Assembly (NCBI GenBank): GCA_023433615.1
Contig: JAEZCJ010000037.1
Location: forward strand, 1-45,971
Reading direction: 5' to 3'
Length of the DNA: 45,971 nt
Origin: Bacillota bacterium
GTDB lineage: Bacteria > Bacillota > Bacilli > Paenibacillales > Paenibacillaceae
Part shown: positions 8,425 to 16,154 of the stretch, one piece after another
How positions within the stretch are numbered: position 1 is the first letter of the stretch
Layout: each line of letters begins with the position of its first letter
Program-made: the position numbers and the translations under genes
The notes under the pieces: generated by a model
What the model was told of the DNA's origin: nothing
Database searches by the model: none
What the model saw: only the letters and a program-made list of their open reading frames with translations

Positions 8425-9324
8425 GTGGCAAAGAATCGGAATAAGCAGGAACGCCTATTCTCGTCGGGACTGATGTTCTGGGGGAACACGGGACTCGCCG
8501 TTATCAAGAGCATAGCCGGCTGGCTATCCGGCAGCACCGCGCTGCTGGCAGACGGCTGCCGCAGCGGCGGGGAAGCGATTCGCTGGTACGCGTCGCGCAA
8601 GGCAGCGATCGGCATCGGAGCCCGACGTCCCGCAGCGGCGAGGAGTTTAGCGGGCGGCGTGCTGACACCCGGCGTGCTATCTGCCATGCTTATGCTCCTG
8701 ATCGGCGTCGAGCTCGGCTTGTTCACGATCCGCGAGCTTGCGGATGGCGGCAGCGACGCGCCGGAATGGTACGCGGCCGCGATTCTCGCCGCAGCTTGGC
8801 TGTCACGAGTCGCGATGTCCAGCGATAACCGGAGAGGCGAGACGATCTGTTCGGCGGTCGTATTGGCCGGTACAGGCACGGCATGGCTGGGAGAGCGCAT
8901 CGGCGAGACAGCGCTATACTATGCGGATGAAGGCGCCGCCCTATGGATCGCGGTCATGATCGCGAAGCAAGGCTATCGGCAGTTGGCGAACGGCCTGAAC
9001 GGAAGCCGAACGGTTGACCTGTTCAGCGGCGATGCATCGGAACTGTCGGTGGCCGTGCAGCGCGTAGAAGGCGTCATCGCGATCGAGCATCTGGAAGCGA
9101 AGGAACAAGGCCACTATATCGCGGTAGAGCTGACCATCAGCGTGAATCCGCGCATCACGATCGCGGAAGGCCAAGACATTGCCCGAAAAGTCAAGGATCG
9201 TCTGTTAGAATCCTTCGCGCATGTGACGGACGTGCAAGTCCATGTCGATCCCTTCGACCCGGGCTATCCGTATAAATCGAACCACGATCCGAATCAGGAT
9301 CATATGCCGACGCTGCTTCAGTAG
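8425..9324 (+). CDS. Degenerate cation diffusion facilitator (CDF)-like membrane protein
   Basis: 299 residues with a CDF-type layout: helices in the first two thirds and a C-terminal soluble ferredoxin-like domain (about 205-285, ending VTDVQVHVDP as in CDF proteins). The first half of the metal site is eroded. Where CDF exporters have A-D-x-x-H-x-x-x-D, this protein reads ADGCRSGGE, so the His is Arg and the Asp is Glu. No HxxxD is visible in the fifth-helix region. It may therefore not carry Zn/Fe/Mn in the usual way. The GTG at 8425 has GGAGGAGG 9 nt upstream. It is followed by its own terminator. In B. subtilis an uncharacterised cation-efflux-like gene occupies the same slot before recJ. 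Confidence 0.7.
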   Translation: MAKNRNKQERLFSSGLMFWGNTGLAVIKSIAGWLSGSTALLADGCRSGGEAIRWYASRKAAIGIGARRPAAARSLAGGVLTPGVLSAMLMLLIGVELGLFTIRELADGGSDAPEWYAAAILAAAWLSRVAMSSDNRRGETICSAVVLAGTGTAWLGERIGETALYYADEGAALWIAVMIAKQGYRQLANGLNGSRTVDLFSGDASELSVAVQRVEGVIAIEHLEAKEQGHYIAVELTISVNPRITIAEGQDIARKVKDRLLESFAHVTDVQVHVDPFDPGYPYKSNHDPNQDHMPTLLQ

Positions 9325-9339
9325 CGTCGGCGGTTTTTT
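9306..9339 (+). terminator. Terminator of the secD-secF-CDF-like unit
   Basis: Perfect 9-bp GC-rich stem (9306-9314 / 9323-9331), then GG and six T. It overlaps the last codons of the upstream gene. Confidence 0.88.
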
Positions 9340-9375
9340 GCCGTTAAGACTCACGAGCCGTTAGGAGGAGCTGCG

Positions 9376-11766
9376 ATGCTGAAACCGAACACACGCTGGA
9401 TCGTCGAGCAGCCGGACGAACACCAGGAACGGCTTGCGGCCGGTTTAGCCCGAGAGCTGAAGCTGTCGCCGCTCGCCGCCAGCCTGCTCGTCAAGCGGGG
9501 CATGCAGGATGCGGAGAGCGCGCGCGCGTTCTTGCACGGCGGGGATGAGCCCCATGACCCGTTCCTGCTCCTGGGCATGCGCGAAGCCGTCGAGCGGATT
9601 CGGCTTGCGAGCGAGCGAGGCGAGCTGATCCGCATCTACGGCGATTACGATGCCGACGGCGTCTCGAGCACGGCCTTCATGACACGATTGTTCACACATT
9701 TAGGCTATCGCTTCGATAACTACGTGCCGCACCGGACGCTGGAGGGCTACGGCCTCAACAACGCGGCGATTGATGCAGCCGCTGCTGCAGGCGTCAAGTT
9801 AATCGTGACCGTCGATAACGGCATCAGTGCCGTCGATCAGATCGCTCATGCCCGGTCAGCGGGCATCGACGTCGTCGTGACGGATCATCACGAGCCGCCC
9901 GAGGAGCTCCCCGAGGCTGCGGCGATCGTCAACCCGAAGCAGCCGGGCTGCCCCTATCCGTTCAAGGGATTGGCAGGCGTCGGCGTTGCGTTCAAGCTGG
10001 GACAGGCGCTGCTCGGCCGTCCGCCGTACGAATGGGCAGAGCTTGCCGCGCTCGGGACCGTGGCGGATCTCATGCCGCTCTTGGACGAGAATCGCATCAT
10101 CGTGAAGCGAGGCTTAGAGCAGCTTCGGCAGACCGGCAATTGCGGCTTCCGCGCGCTTGCGCAGGTAGCCGGCATCGATCTCGCTTCGGCGCAGGCGGAG
10201 ACGATCGCCTTCGGCATGGCGCCTCGCGTGAACGCGGCGGGACGGCTCGAGCACGCGAACCTCGCGGTTCGGCTGCTCACTACGGACGATCCCCAAGAGG
10301 CGCTCGCCAGGGGAGAAGAACTTGATGCGTTGAACCGCGAACGGCAGAAGCTCGTGGACGCGATGGTCAAGGAAGCCGAAGAGGCTTGGCAGGCGAAGCG
10401 TCAAGCATTGGCTGACGCCGGCGAGCCTGCGCCTGACGTCATTGTCGTTGCGGGCAAAGGCTGGAACGTCGGGGTAGTCGGCATCGTGGCTTCGAAGCTG
10501 ATCGAACGTCATTATCGCCCGACCTTCGTGCTCGGCATCGATCCGGAGACAGGCATGTGCAAGGGCTCCGCCCGATCGATCGAAGGGTTCGATCTGCATG
10601 CGGCCGTCACGGCTTGCGGCGATCTGCTGGATCACTTCGGCGGCCATCAGGCTGCTGCAGGCATGAGCCTGCCTGCGGAGCGGCTCGCCGAATTCGAAGC
10701 GCGACTCGTTCAGCTGGCGCGCGAGCGGCTTACAGCCGAACATCGAATCCGCAGCACGCAGGTCGATCTCGTCTGCAGCCCGGAAGATGCCGATCTGGAG
10801 ACGACGAAGCAGTTGGCGCTGCTCGAGCCGTTCGGGGTCGGCAATCCGCAGCCCAAGCTGCTGCTGCAGCGCGCTCCGCTCGCGGAGAAGCGGGCCATCG
10901 GCAAGGAGAGCAAGCATCTGAAGCTAGCCGTTGCCCGCGGCGGGGGGACGCTGGATGCCATCGGCTTCGGTCTAGGGGAGCTTGCGGAGCGGCTGTCGGA
11001 CAGCGCGAACGTTGATCTGGTCGGCGAGCTGACCGTCAACGAGTGGAACGGCAACCGCAAGGCACAGCTGTTGGTACGGGATATCGGCGTATCGCATGTC
11101 CAATTTTTCGATCGGCGAGGAGCGCGGGATAAGCGAGGGGAAGCCGAGAAGCTGTTGGCATCGCTGAGTCGCCGGCTTGGAAACGGGCGGCTGCCTGCCG
11201 CGGTCATGCTGACGACGGATGCGGCGTGCCTTGAGGCCGCCGCGGCTGGAGAAGCCGAACCAGCCGTCGTGCAAGCGCTGCATTACGATTCTTGGTTCGA
11301 GGAGGCGTCGAATGCCTGCTCCGTGCTCATCCTGCTGGACAAGCCGCCCTGCACCGAGCGGTTTGCGGACAAGCTGAGCCGATGCAGCGCATTGGAGGCG
11401 ATCCATGCGCTGTACGAAAGGCTGCGTCCGAGCGGACCGTTCCCGGCACGCGAAGATTTCGGCCGGGTGTATCAAGCGCTTCGACGGCTCGAGTCCGCGA
11501 AGCTGCGCATCGGGACGGCGGAGACGGCGCTTGCTTCGACGGGCTGGCCGCCTGCAGCGCTCAGCATGATGCTCCAAGTATTCGAGGAGTTGGAGTTCCT
11601 CGCCATCCGCGAGGAGCGGATTGAGCTGGCGGACCGTCCTGCTAAGCGAGAGCTGACGGAATCTCGGCGCTACCAGGAAGCATTGCGCGCGGCAGAGTCG
11701 GAGCGCATATGGACGGCAAGCCCGCAAGAATGGACGGTTTGGCTTGCGCGTACCGTGCGCGCATAG
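9376..11766 (+). CDS. recJ: Single-stranded-DNA-specific exonuclease RecJ
   Basis: 796 residues; 5'-3' exonuclease acting in RecF-pathway recombination, mismatch and base-excision repair. The DHH-family metal motifs are intact: DYDADGVSS (motif I), TVDNG (II), TDHHEPPEELP (III) and GTVADLMPL (IV). The DHHA1 substrate-binding motif GGHQAAAGM follows near residue 420. The C-terminal ~230 residues form the extra domain of Bacillales RecJ. ATG with GGAGGAG 5-6 nt upstream, right after a terminator. apt follows 45 nt later. Confidence 0.95.
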   Translation: MLKPNTRWIVEQPDEHQERLAAGLARELKLSPLAASLLVKRGMQDAESARAFLHGGDEPHDPFLLLGMREAVERIRLASERGELIRIYGDYDADGVSSTAFMTRLFTHLGYRFDNYVPHRTLEGYGLNNAAIDAAAAAGVKLIVTVDNGISAVDQIAHARSAGIDVVVTDHHEPPEELPEAAAIVNPKQPGCPYPFKGLAGVGVAFKLGQALLGRPPYEWAELAALGTVADLMPLLDENRIIVKRGLEQLRQTGNCGFRALAQVAGIDLASAQAETIAFGMAPRVNAAGRLEHANLAVRLLTTDDPQEALARGEELDALNRERQKLVDAMVKEAEEAWQAKRQALADAGEPAPDVIVVAGKGWNVGVVGIVASKLIERHYRPTFVLGIDPETGMCKGSARSIEGFDLHAAVTACGDLLDHFGGHQAAAGMSLPAERLAEFEARLVQLARERLTAEHRIRSTQVDLVCSPEDADLETTKQLALLEPFGVGNPQPKLLLQRAPLAEKRAIGKESKHLKLAVARGGGTLDAIGFGLGELAERLSDSANVDLVGELTVNEWNGNRKAQLLVRDIGVSHVQFFDRRGARDKRGEAEKLLASLSRRLGNGRLPAAVMLTTDAACLEAAAAGEAEPAVVQALHYDSWFEEASNACSVLILLDKPPCTERFADKLSRCSALEAIHALYERLRPSGPFPAREDFGRVYQALRRLESAKLRIGTAETALASTGWPPAALSMMLQVFEELEFLAIREERIELADRPAKRELTESRRYQEALRAAESERIWTASPQEWTVWLARTVRA

Positions 11767-11777
11767 TTTGGCGGATC

Positions 11778-11790
11778 CCTAATAATTAGG
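11778..11790. promoter_or_regulatory. Dyad upstream of apt
   Basis: CCTAAT-A-ATTAGG, a perfect 6+1+6 inverted repeat in the 45-nt gap between recJ and apt, ending just before the SD region. Could be an operator or weak hairpin; no regulator recognised. Confidence 0.3.
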
Positions 11791-11811
11791 AGATATGAGG
11801 AGGAATCGTTC

Positions 11812-12324
11812 ATGAATTTTAAAGACTATATCCGGGTCATCCCGGACTTCCCGCAGCCAGGCATTCGCTTCAAGGATATCACGACCCTGCTGAAAGATCC
11901 TGCGGCGTACAAGGCTGCGATCGATGCGATTCATGCCGGCGTCGCGCACATGGATATCGACCTTGTCGCAGGTCCCGAAGCGCGCGGATTCGTCATCGGC
12001 GCTCCGCTGGCGCTGTCGCTCGGCAAAGGCTTCGTGCCGATCCGCAAGAGCGGCAAGCTGCCGGGCGAGACCGTAGAAGCTTCTTATGACCTGGAGTACG
12101 GCAAGGATAAGCTTGCCGTTCATAAGGATGCGGTGCTGGCTGGCCAGAAGGTGCTCATCGCGGACGATCTGCTGGCAACGGGCGGCACGATCGCGACGAC
12201 GGTCAATCTGATCCGGAAGCTGGGCGGCGAAGTCGTCGGCGCGGCATTCCTGATCGAGCTCGGCTATTTGCCTGGCCGCGATAAGCTCGACGGCATCGAA
12301 GTTTTCTCGCTCGTCACGTACTGA
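11812..12324 (+). CDS. apt: Adenine phosphoribosyltransferase
   Basis: 170 residues. Salvages adenine to AMP using PRPP in the cytosol. The PRPP-binding motif VLIADDLLATGGT and the N-terminal DFPQPGIRFKDITTLL are fully conserved. The ATG has AGGAGGA 9 nt upstream. It sits between recJ and rel as in B. subtilis, placing purine salvage next to the alarmone synthetase. Confidence 0.97.
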   Translation: MNFKDYIRVIPDFPQPGIRFKDITTLLKDPAAYKAAIDAIHAGVAHMDIDLVAGPEARGFVIGAPLALSLGKGFVPIRKSGKLPGETVEASYDLEYGKDKLAVHKDAVLAGQKVLIADDLLATGGTIATTVNLIRKLGGEVVGAAFLIELGYLPGRDKLDGIEVFSLVTY

Positions 12325-12345
12325 ACCGAACGCTCCCAACATGAG

Positions 12346-12384
12346 ACCCCTGCTCCGCATTCCGCGGATAGCAGGGGTTTGTTG
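12346..12384 (+). terminator. Terminator after apt
   Basis: Nine-bp outer stem (ACCCCTGCT 12346-12354 / AGCAGGGGT 12370-12378) with an inner CCGC/GCGG pairing, followed by TTTGTTG. Short but convincing. Confidence 0.75.
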
Positions 12385-12452
12385 CTCATGCATGGCCGGC
12401 CGCATCGGCTTGCAAGCGGCGATACGCCGCGCCATGACGGGCTTCGCGGAGG

Positions 12453-12481
12453 TTGACGTGTGCAGCACCTAGAGGCATAAT
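12453..12481 (+). promoter_or_regulatory. Sigma-A promoter for rel
   Basis: TTGACG (12453-12458), 17-nt spacer, CATAAT (12476-12481), 40 nt before the rel start and downstream of the apt terminator. Confidence 0.7.
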
Positions 12482-12521
12482 GAGAGATAACTTATGATAT
12501 GAAGCGTGGAAAGGGACTTAC

Positions 12522-14705
12522 ATGGGCATAGAGCAGCTACTCGAAAAAGCATCGACGTACCTCAAGGAAGCGGATCTGGTACGCATTCAGGAAGCATATG
12601 ATTTTGCGCATCAAGCGCATCACGGGCAGGTCCGCAAATCGGGCGAGCCCTATATTCAACATCCTGTTGCGGTAGCCGAAATTCTGATCAATATGCAGAT
12701 GGACGTCATCTCGGCGATCGCGGCCCTGCTGCATGACGTTGTCGAGGATACGACCGTGCCTCTTGAAGAGGTGCGCGTCCGCTTCGGCGACACCTGCGCG
12801 ATGATCGTTGACGGCTTGACGAAGCTGGAGAAGATTCAATTCCGTTCCAAGGAAGAACAACAGAACGAGAATTATCGGAAAATGTTCGTCGCCATGGCGC
12901 AGGATATCCGCGTCATTCTGATCAAGCTGGCGGACCGGCTGCACAATATGCGTACGCTCAAGTTCCAATCCGAGGAAGCGCAGCGCAGAATCGCTTACGA
13001 GACGCTCGAGATTTTCTGCCCGATCGCGCATCGCCTCGGTATGTCCGCAATCAAGTGGGAGATGGAGGATATCGCGCTCCGCTATCTGAACCCGCAGCAG
13101 TACTACCGCATAGCGAACCTGATGCAGAAGAAGCGGACGGAACGCGAGAAGCACATCGAGGATGTCATCGACAAGATCCGCGAGAAGCTTGCGGAGATGG
13201 GCATCACCGGAGACATCTCCGGCCGTCCGAAGCATATCTACAGCATCTATAAGAAGATGACCGACAAGAACAAGCAGTTCAACGAGATCTATGATCTCTT
13301 GGCGATTCGGATCATCGTCGACAATATTAAGGACTGCTATGCCACGCTCGGCATTATCCATACGCTATGGCGCCCGATGCCCGGACGGTTCAAGGATTAT
13401 ATCGCGATGCCGAAGGCGAACATGTACCAGTCGCTGCACACGACGGTCATCGGCCCGAACGGCGAACCGACCGAGGTGCAGATCCGGACGTGGGACATGC
13501 ATCGGACGAGCGAGTTCGGGATCGCGGCCCATTGGGCCTATAAGGAAGGCGGAGCCGGACCGAACGGCAGCTTCGGCGAGAAGGTAAAGTGGTTTCACGA
13601 GATTCTCGAGCTGCAGCATGAGGCGCGCGACGCTTCCGAATTCATGGAATCGCTGAAGATGGATTTCTTCTCCGACCTCGTATTCGTGTTCACGCCGAAG
13701 GGCGAGGTGTTCGAGCTGCCGGCCGGCTCGGTGCCGCTCGACTTCGCCTATCGGATTCATACGGAAGTCGGCAACCGCACGATCGGCGCGAAGGTGAACG
13801 GCCGCATCGTGCCGCTCGACCATAAGCTGAAGACGGGGGATATCGTCGAAATTCTGACCTCGAAGCATTCGTACGGACCGAGTCAGGATTGGATCAAGAT
13901 TACGCAGTCTTCGCATGCGCGCACGAAGATCAAGCAATGGTTCAAGAAGGAGAAGCGCGAGGAGAACGTCGAGAAGGGCCGCGAGCTGTTGGAGCGCGAG
14001 CTGAAGCGGCTCGGCCTTGAACCGTCTGCATGGCTGCAGGAGGATAAGCTGCAGGAGGTCGCGACGAAATATACGTTCAACGACGTGGAGGATATGCTGT
14101 CGGCTATCGGGTTCGGCGGCATTACGGCAGCGCAGATCGTGACGCGGCTCACCGAGAGACTGCGCAAGGAGAACGAAGAAGCGAACCAGATCGAGCTGAC
14201 TACCGTCGTCAAAGAAGTGAAGGCGCCGACCGTCGAGAAGAAGCGCAGGACGACGCAGGGAATTCGCGTCAAGGGCGTCGACAACATGCTGGTTCGGTTC
14301 GCGCGCTGCTGCAACCCGGTGCCGGGAGACGAGATCGTCGGCTATATTACGCGCGGCCGCGGCGTGTCCGTGCACCGCACGGACTGCAACAATGTACCGG
14401 CTACTGGCGATGACGAGGAAGCGGCACGCGTAATCGAGGTCGAATGGGAGCAAGCGATCGAGGCGAATTACGCGGTCGACATCGAGATTCGCGGACATAA
14501 CCGCAACGGGCTGCTCAATGAAGTGCTGCAAGCCGTTTCGGAGAGCAAGACGAATATTGCGGCCGTGTCCGGACGTTCCGATAAGAACAAGCTGGCGCTC
14601 ATTCACATGACGGTATTGATCCGCAATATCGAGCATTTGGGCTCGGTAGTCGAACGGATCAAGCGGGTGAAGGATATTTATTCGGTGCAGCGGATCATGC
14701 AATAA
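12522..14705 (+). CDS. relA: Bifunctional (p)ppGpp synthetase/hydrolase Rel
   Basis: 727 residues; makes and degrades the starvation alarmone. Domain order: HD hydrolase (HGQVRKSGEPYIQHP, LLHDVVEDT; first ~200 residues), synthetase (~230-380), TGS (~395-455), helical and zinc-finger-like region (FARCCNPVPGDEIVGYITRG, ~590-625) and C-terminal ACT (~655-727). The synthetase loop carries RFKD (GRFKDYIAMPK), the form found in bifunctional enzymes rather than the ExDD of monofunctional RelA. ATG with GGAAAGGGA about 6 nt upstream. dtd follows 35 nt later. Confidence 0.96.
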   Translation: MGIEQLLEKASTYLKEADLVRIQEAYDFAHQAHHGQVRKSGEPYIQHPVAVAEILINMQMDVISAIAALLHDVVEDTTVPLEEVRVRFGDTCAMIVDGLTKLEKIQFRSKEEQQNENYRKMFVAMAQDIRVILIKLADRLHNMRTLKFQSEEAQRRIAYETLEIFCPIAHRLGMSAIKWEMEDIALRYLNPQQYYRIANLMQKKRTEREKHIEDVIDKIREKLAEMGITGDISGRPKHIYSIYKKMTDKNKQFNEIYDLLAIRIIVDNIKDCYATLGIIHTLWRPMPGRFKDYIAMPKANMYQSLHTTVIGPNGEPTEVQIRTWDMHRTSEFGIAAHWAYKEGGAGPNGSFGEKVKWFHEILELQHEARDASEFMESLKMDFFSDLVFVFTPKGEVFELPAGSVPLDFAYRIHTEVGNRTIGAKVNGRIVPLDHKLKTGDIVEILTSKHSYGPSQDWIKITQSSHARTKIKQWFKKEKREENVEKGRELLERELKRLGLEPSAWLQEDKLQEVATKYTFNDVEDMLSAIGFGGITAAQIVTRLTERLRKENEEANQIELTTVVKEVKAPTVEKKRRTTQGIRVKGVDNMLVRFARCCNPVPGDEIVGYITRGRGVSVHRTDCNNVPATGDDEEAARVIEVEWEQAIEANYAVDIEIRGHNRNGLLNEVLQAVSESKTNIAAVSGRSDKNKLALIHMTVLIRNIEHLGSVVERIKRVKDIYSVQRIMQ

Positions 14706-14740
14706 GCAATGGCACGAGGAAGGAAGGCAGTGAATCTAAC

Positions 14741-15187
14741 GTGAGAATCGTATTGCAGCGATGCGCCTCTGCCTCGGTGGCCGTGGAGGGCGAAGTCATC
14801 GGCCGGGTCGGACGCGGGCTGATGCTGCTCGTCGGGGTGACGCATGAGGACGGGGAGCAGGACGCCAGATGGCTGGCGGATAAGATCGCGGGTCTTCGGA
14901 TCTTCGAAGATGACGGCGGGAAGATGAATCTGTCCGTCATGGACGTAGGCGGCGCGGTGCTGTCGGTCTCGCAGTTCACGCTATACGGAAATTGCGGCAG
15001 CGGGAAACGCCCGAGCTTCACGGCTGCAGCCAGACCGGAGCTGGCGAAGCCGCTCTACGAAGCGTTCAACGGCATGCTGCGCGAGAAGGGACTGCAGGTC
15101 GAGACCGGACGGTTCGGCGCGATGATGGCGGTCAGCCTCGTGAACGACGGACCGGTCACGCTCGTGCTCGACAGCAAGGAGCGGTGA
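14741..15187 (+). CDS. dtd: D-aminoacyl-tRNA deacylase
   Basis: 148 residues. Hydrolyses D-amino acids (and mischarged glycine) from tRNA. Both signature motifs are present: SQFTLYG with downstream GKRPSF, and NDGPVT, the Gly-cisPro substrate-gating motif near the C-terminus. GTG start; AAGGAAGG is about 13 nt upstream, a long gap, so expression may depend on coupling with rel. This is the position of yrvI in B. subtilis. Confidence 0.95.
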   Translation: MRIVLQRCASASVAVEGEVIGRVGRGLMLLVGVTHEDGEQDARWLADKIAGLRIFEDDGGKMNLSVMDVGGAVLSVSQFTLYGNCGSGKRPSFTAAARPELAKPLYEAFNGMLREKGLQVETGRFGAMMAVSLVNDGPVTLVLDSKER

Positions 15188-15312
15188 AGCGATCTATTAA
15201 GAGGCGGCTTGTCAGGCGATGGAATGATTAACGCTTAGCGGATCAGGCAACACTATTGGCAACATGGATTCTCTTGCTCTTAGGGGCAAGGGGTTAAAGG
15301 AGCCGATCGTGC

Positions 15313-15486
15313 ATGCGTCAATCCTGGAAAGAACAAATGATCGAGCGGGCATCGCTCAGCGTGCTGCCCTATGAGCGGCGGGAAGCGCTGGTCGTGAATG
15401 CGATCGAAGCCGGCGGTTCGGGGCGTGCGTCCAACTGGCCGGGCGGTCACAGCATTCGCAAAGGGGAGCCTGCATCGGGCTTGTAA
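15313..15486 (+). CDS. Possible small protein (57 aa), unrecognised
   Basis: ATG with a good SD (AAAGGAG 15296-15302, 10 nt away) opens 57 codons beginning MRQSWKEQMIERASLSV and ending in a Gly/Ser-rich basic tail. No family recognised, no signal peptide or membrane helix. The following ~100 bases contain short open stretches in other frames, so it may be the remains of a longer gene. Its main support is the SD in an otherwise gene-free gap. Confidence 0.3.
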   Translation: MRQSWKEQMIERASLSVLPYERREALVVNAIEAGGSGRASNWPGGHSIRKGEPASGL

Positions 15487-15562
15487 GGAAAGACATGGAC
15501 AAGCAGATGTCGCGGTCATCCGACAGCATCTGTAATGGCTGGAGCGCGAGGCTTGGCCGATG

Positions 15563-15618
15563 TTGTAACATAATTGTAATCTAATTTATATGATCCCTTA
15601 ACATAGTCTGTCTATAAT
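15563..15618 (+). promoter_or_regulatory. Candidate PhoP-type (phosphate starvation) promoter
   Basis: Four direct repeats at exact 11-bp spacing: TTGTAACATAA, TTGTAATCTAA, TTTATATGATC, CCTTAACATAG (15563-15606). A perfect TATAAT follows at 15613-15618, and there is no -35 hexamer at the usual distance. Four TT(A/C/T)A(C/T)A-like half-sites between about -60 and -22 are the arrangement of activator-dependent Pho promoters in B. subtilis. The two middle half-sites are poor matches. Assignment to PhoP is inference. Confidence 0.5.
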
Positions 15619-15624
15619 AAAAGT

Positions 15625-15692
15625 CGACCCCCTTTTTTATATGATATTGCTTTTGACCTACGCGGCTGCCGGCTGTCGTAGGTTATTTTCTT
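15625..15692 (+). ncRNA. Candidate short C-rich transcript from the PhoP-like promoter
   Basis: A transcript from the TATAAT at 15613 would begin near 15625 and carry CCCCCTTTTTT (15628-15638). It would then fold a stem ACCTACG/CGTAGGT (15656-15662 / 15677-15683) followed by TTATTTTCTTT, a weak terminator. The unpaired C/U tract is complementary to purine-rich Shine-Dalgarno sites such as AAAGGGGG before yajC. An alternative 64-codon reading from ATG 15641 has no SD. No known RNA family recognised. Confidence 0.3.
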
Positions 15693-15781
15693 TGCATTGG
15701 GTTTATTGGTTCGTGTACCGCCACTCACCATCTCCATTAGACATTGCAGTTAAAGGCCGTCGGATTCGATTTTCTCATTTC

Positions 15782-15810
15782 TTGACATCGGCCGTACCGG
15801 AATGTATGAT
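15782..15810 (+). promoter_or_regulatory. Sigma-A promoter for the hisS-aspS T-box leader
   Basis: TTGACA (15782-15787), 17-nt spacer, TATGAT (15805-15810). Transcription would start near 15817, just ahead of T-box Stem I. Confidence 0.85.
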
Positions 15811-15816
15811 AGGTTA

Positions 15817-16125
15817 TCAGCATCTTTCGATTTGATGACGGGACGAAGTAATCCGTTGCATGCGTACCCAGAGAGAGGCGCCCTACGGCTGCAAGCGCCT
15901 TTGCGACAAGCGGATGAATAACCTCCCCGAGAACGGACCGTGAACGGCGCTGCATGGCTGCGCGCATCAATAGCGGGACCGCGTGTTACGGGCGTTAACC
16001 GTGTAGAGCGGAACGGCATGCTGCAAGCTGCATGCATTCCGGAATTTGGGTGGCACCGTGAGAGACAATAATCTCTCGCCCCAAGCCAGCGGCATGACCG
16101 CTGGCTTGAGGCGAGGGATTTTTCT
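15817..16125 (+). ncRNA. T-box leader RNA upstream of hisS-aspS, apparent Asn specifier
   Basis: Stem I: lower helix GGGA (15840-15843)/TCCC (15924-15927), upper helix ATCCG/CGGAT (15851-15855 / 15911-15915), AGAGAG motif at 15871 and distal GGCTGCAA. The specifier loop reads GAAT-AAC-C (15916-15923). By alignment with the alaS leader here (GAAC-GCT-G) and with glyQS-type leaders, the codon is AAC (15920-15922), Asn. The T-box sequence at 16046-16060 has the bulge UGGC. This pairs with a G discriminator (tRNA-Asn or tRNA-Asp); bacterial tRNA-His has C73. The leader ends in a long terminator. Confidence 0.85.
16073..16123 (+). terminator. T-box regulated terminator of hisS
   Basis: CTCGCC/GGCGAG plus an 11-bp CAAGCCAGCGG/CCGCTGGCTTG stem (16082-16092 / 16098-16108), then ATTTTTC. 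It competes with the antiterminator formed by the T-box sequence. Confidence 0.9.
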
Positions 16126-16154
16126 TATATTTGGCGTTAAGGAGGTTATGCCGC

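Noticed and set aside
12346..12384. Attenuator of rel
   Set aside because: The hairpin is followed by an independent promoter (12453-12481), so it is more simply the apt terminator.
13365..14702. 445-codon open frame opposite rel
   Set aside because: Antisense shadow of the rel coding sequence; long only because of high GC third positions.
15641..15835. 64-codon frame downstream of the Pho-like promoter
   Set aside because: No SD (the ATG is preceded by C and T runs) and it runs into the hisS promoter; an untranslated transcript is more consistent.
16131..16154. Upstream ATG for hisS
   Set aside because: Lies in the tail of the T-box terminator without SD; the ATG at 16155 has AAGGAGG at ideal distance and matches HisRS N-termini.
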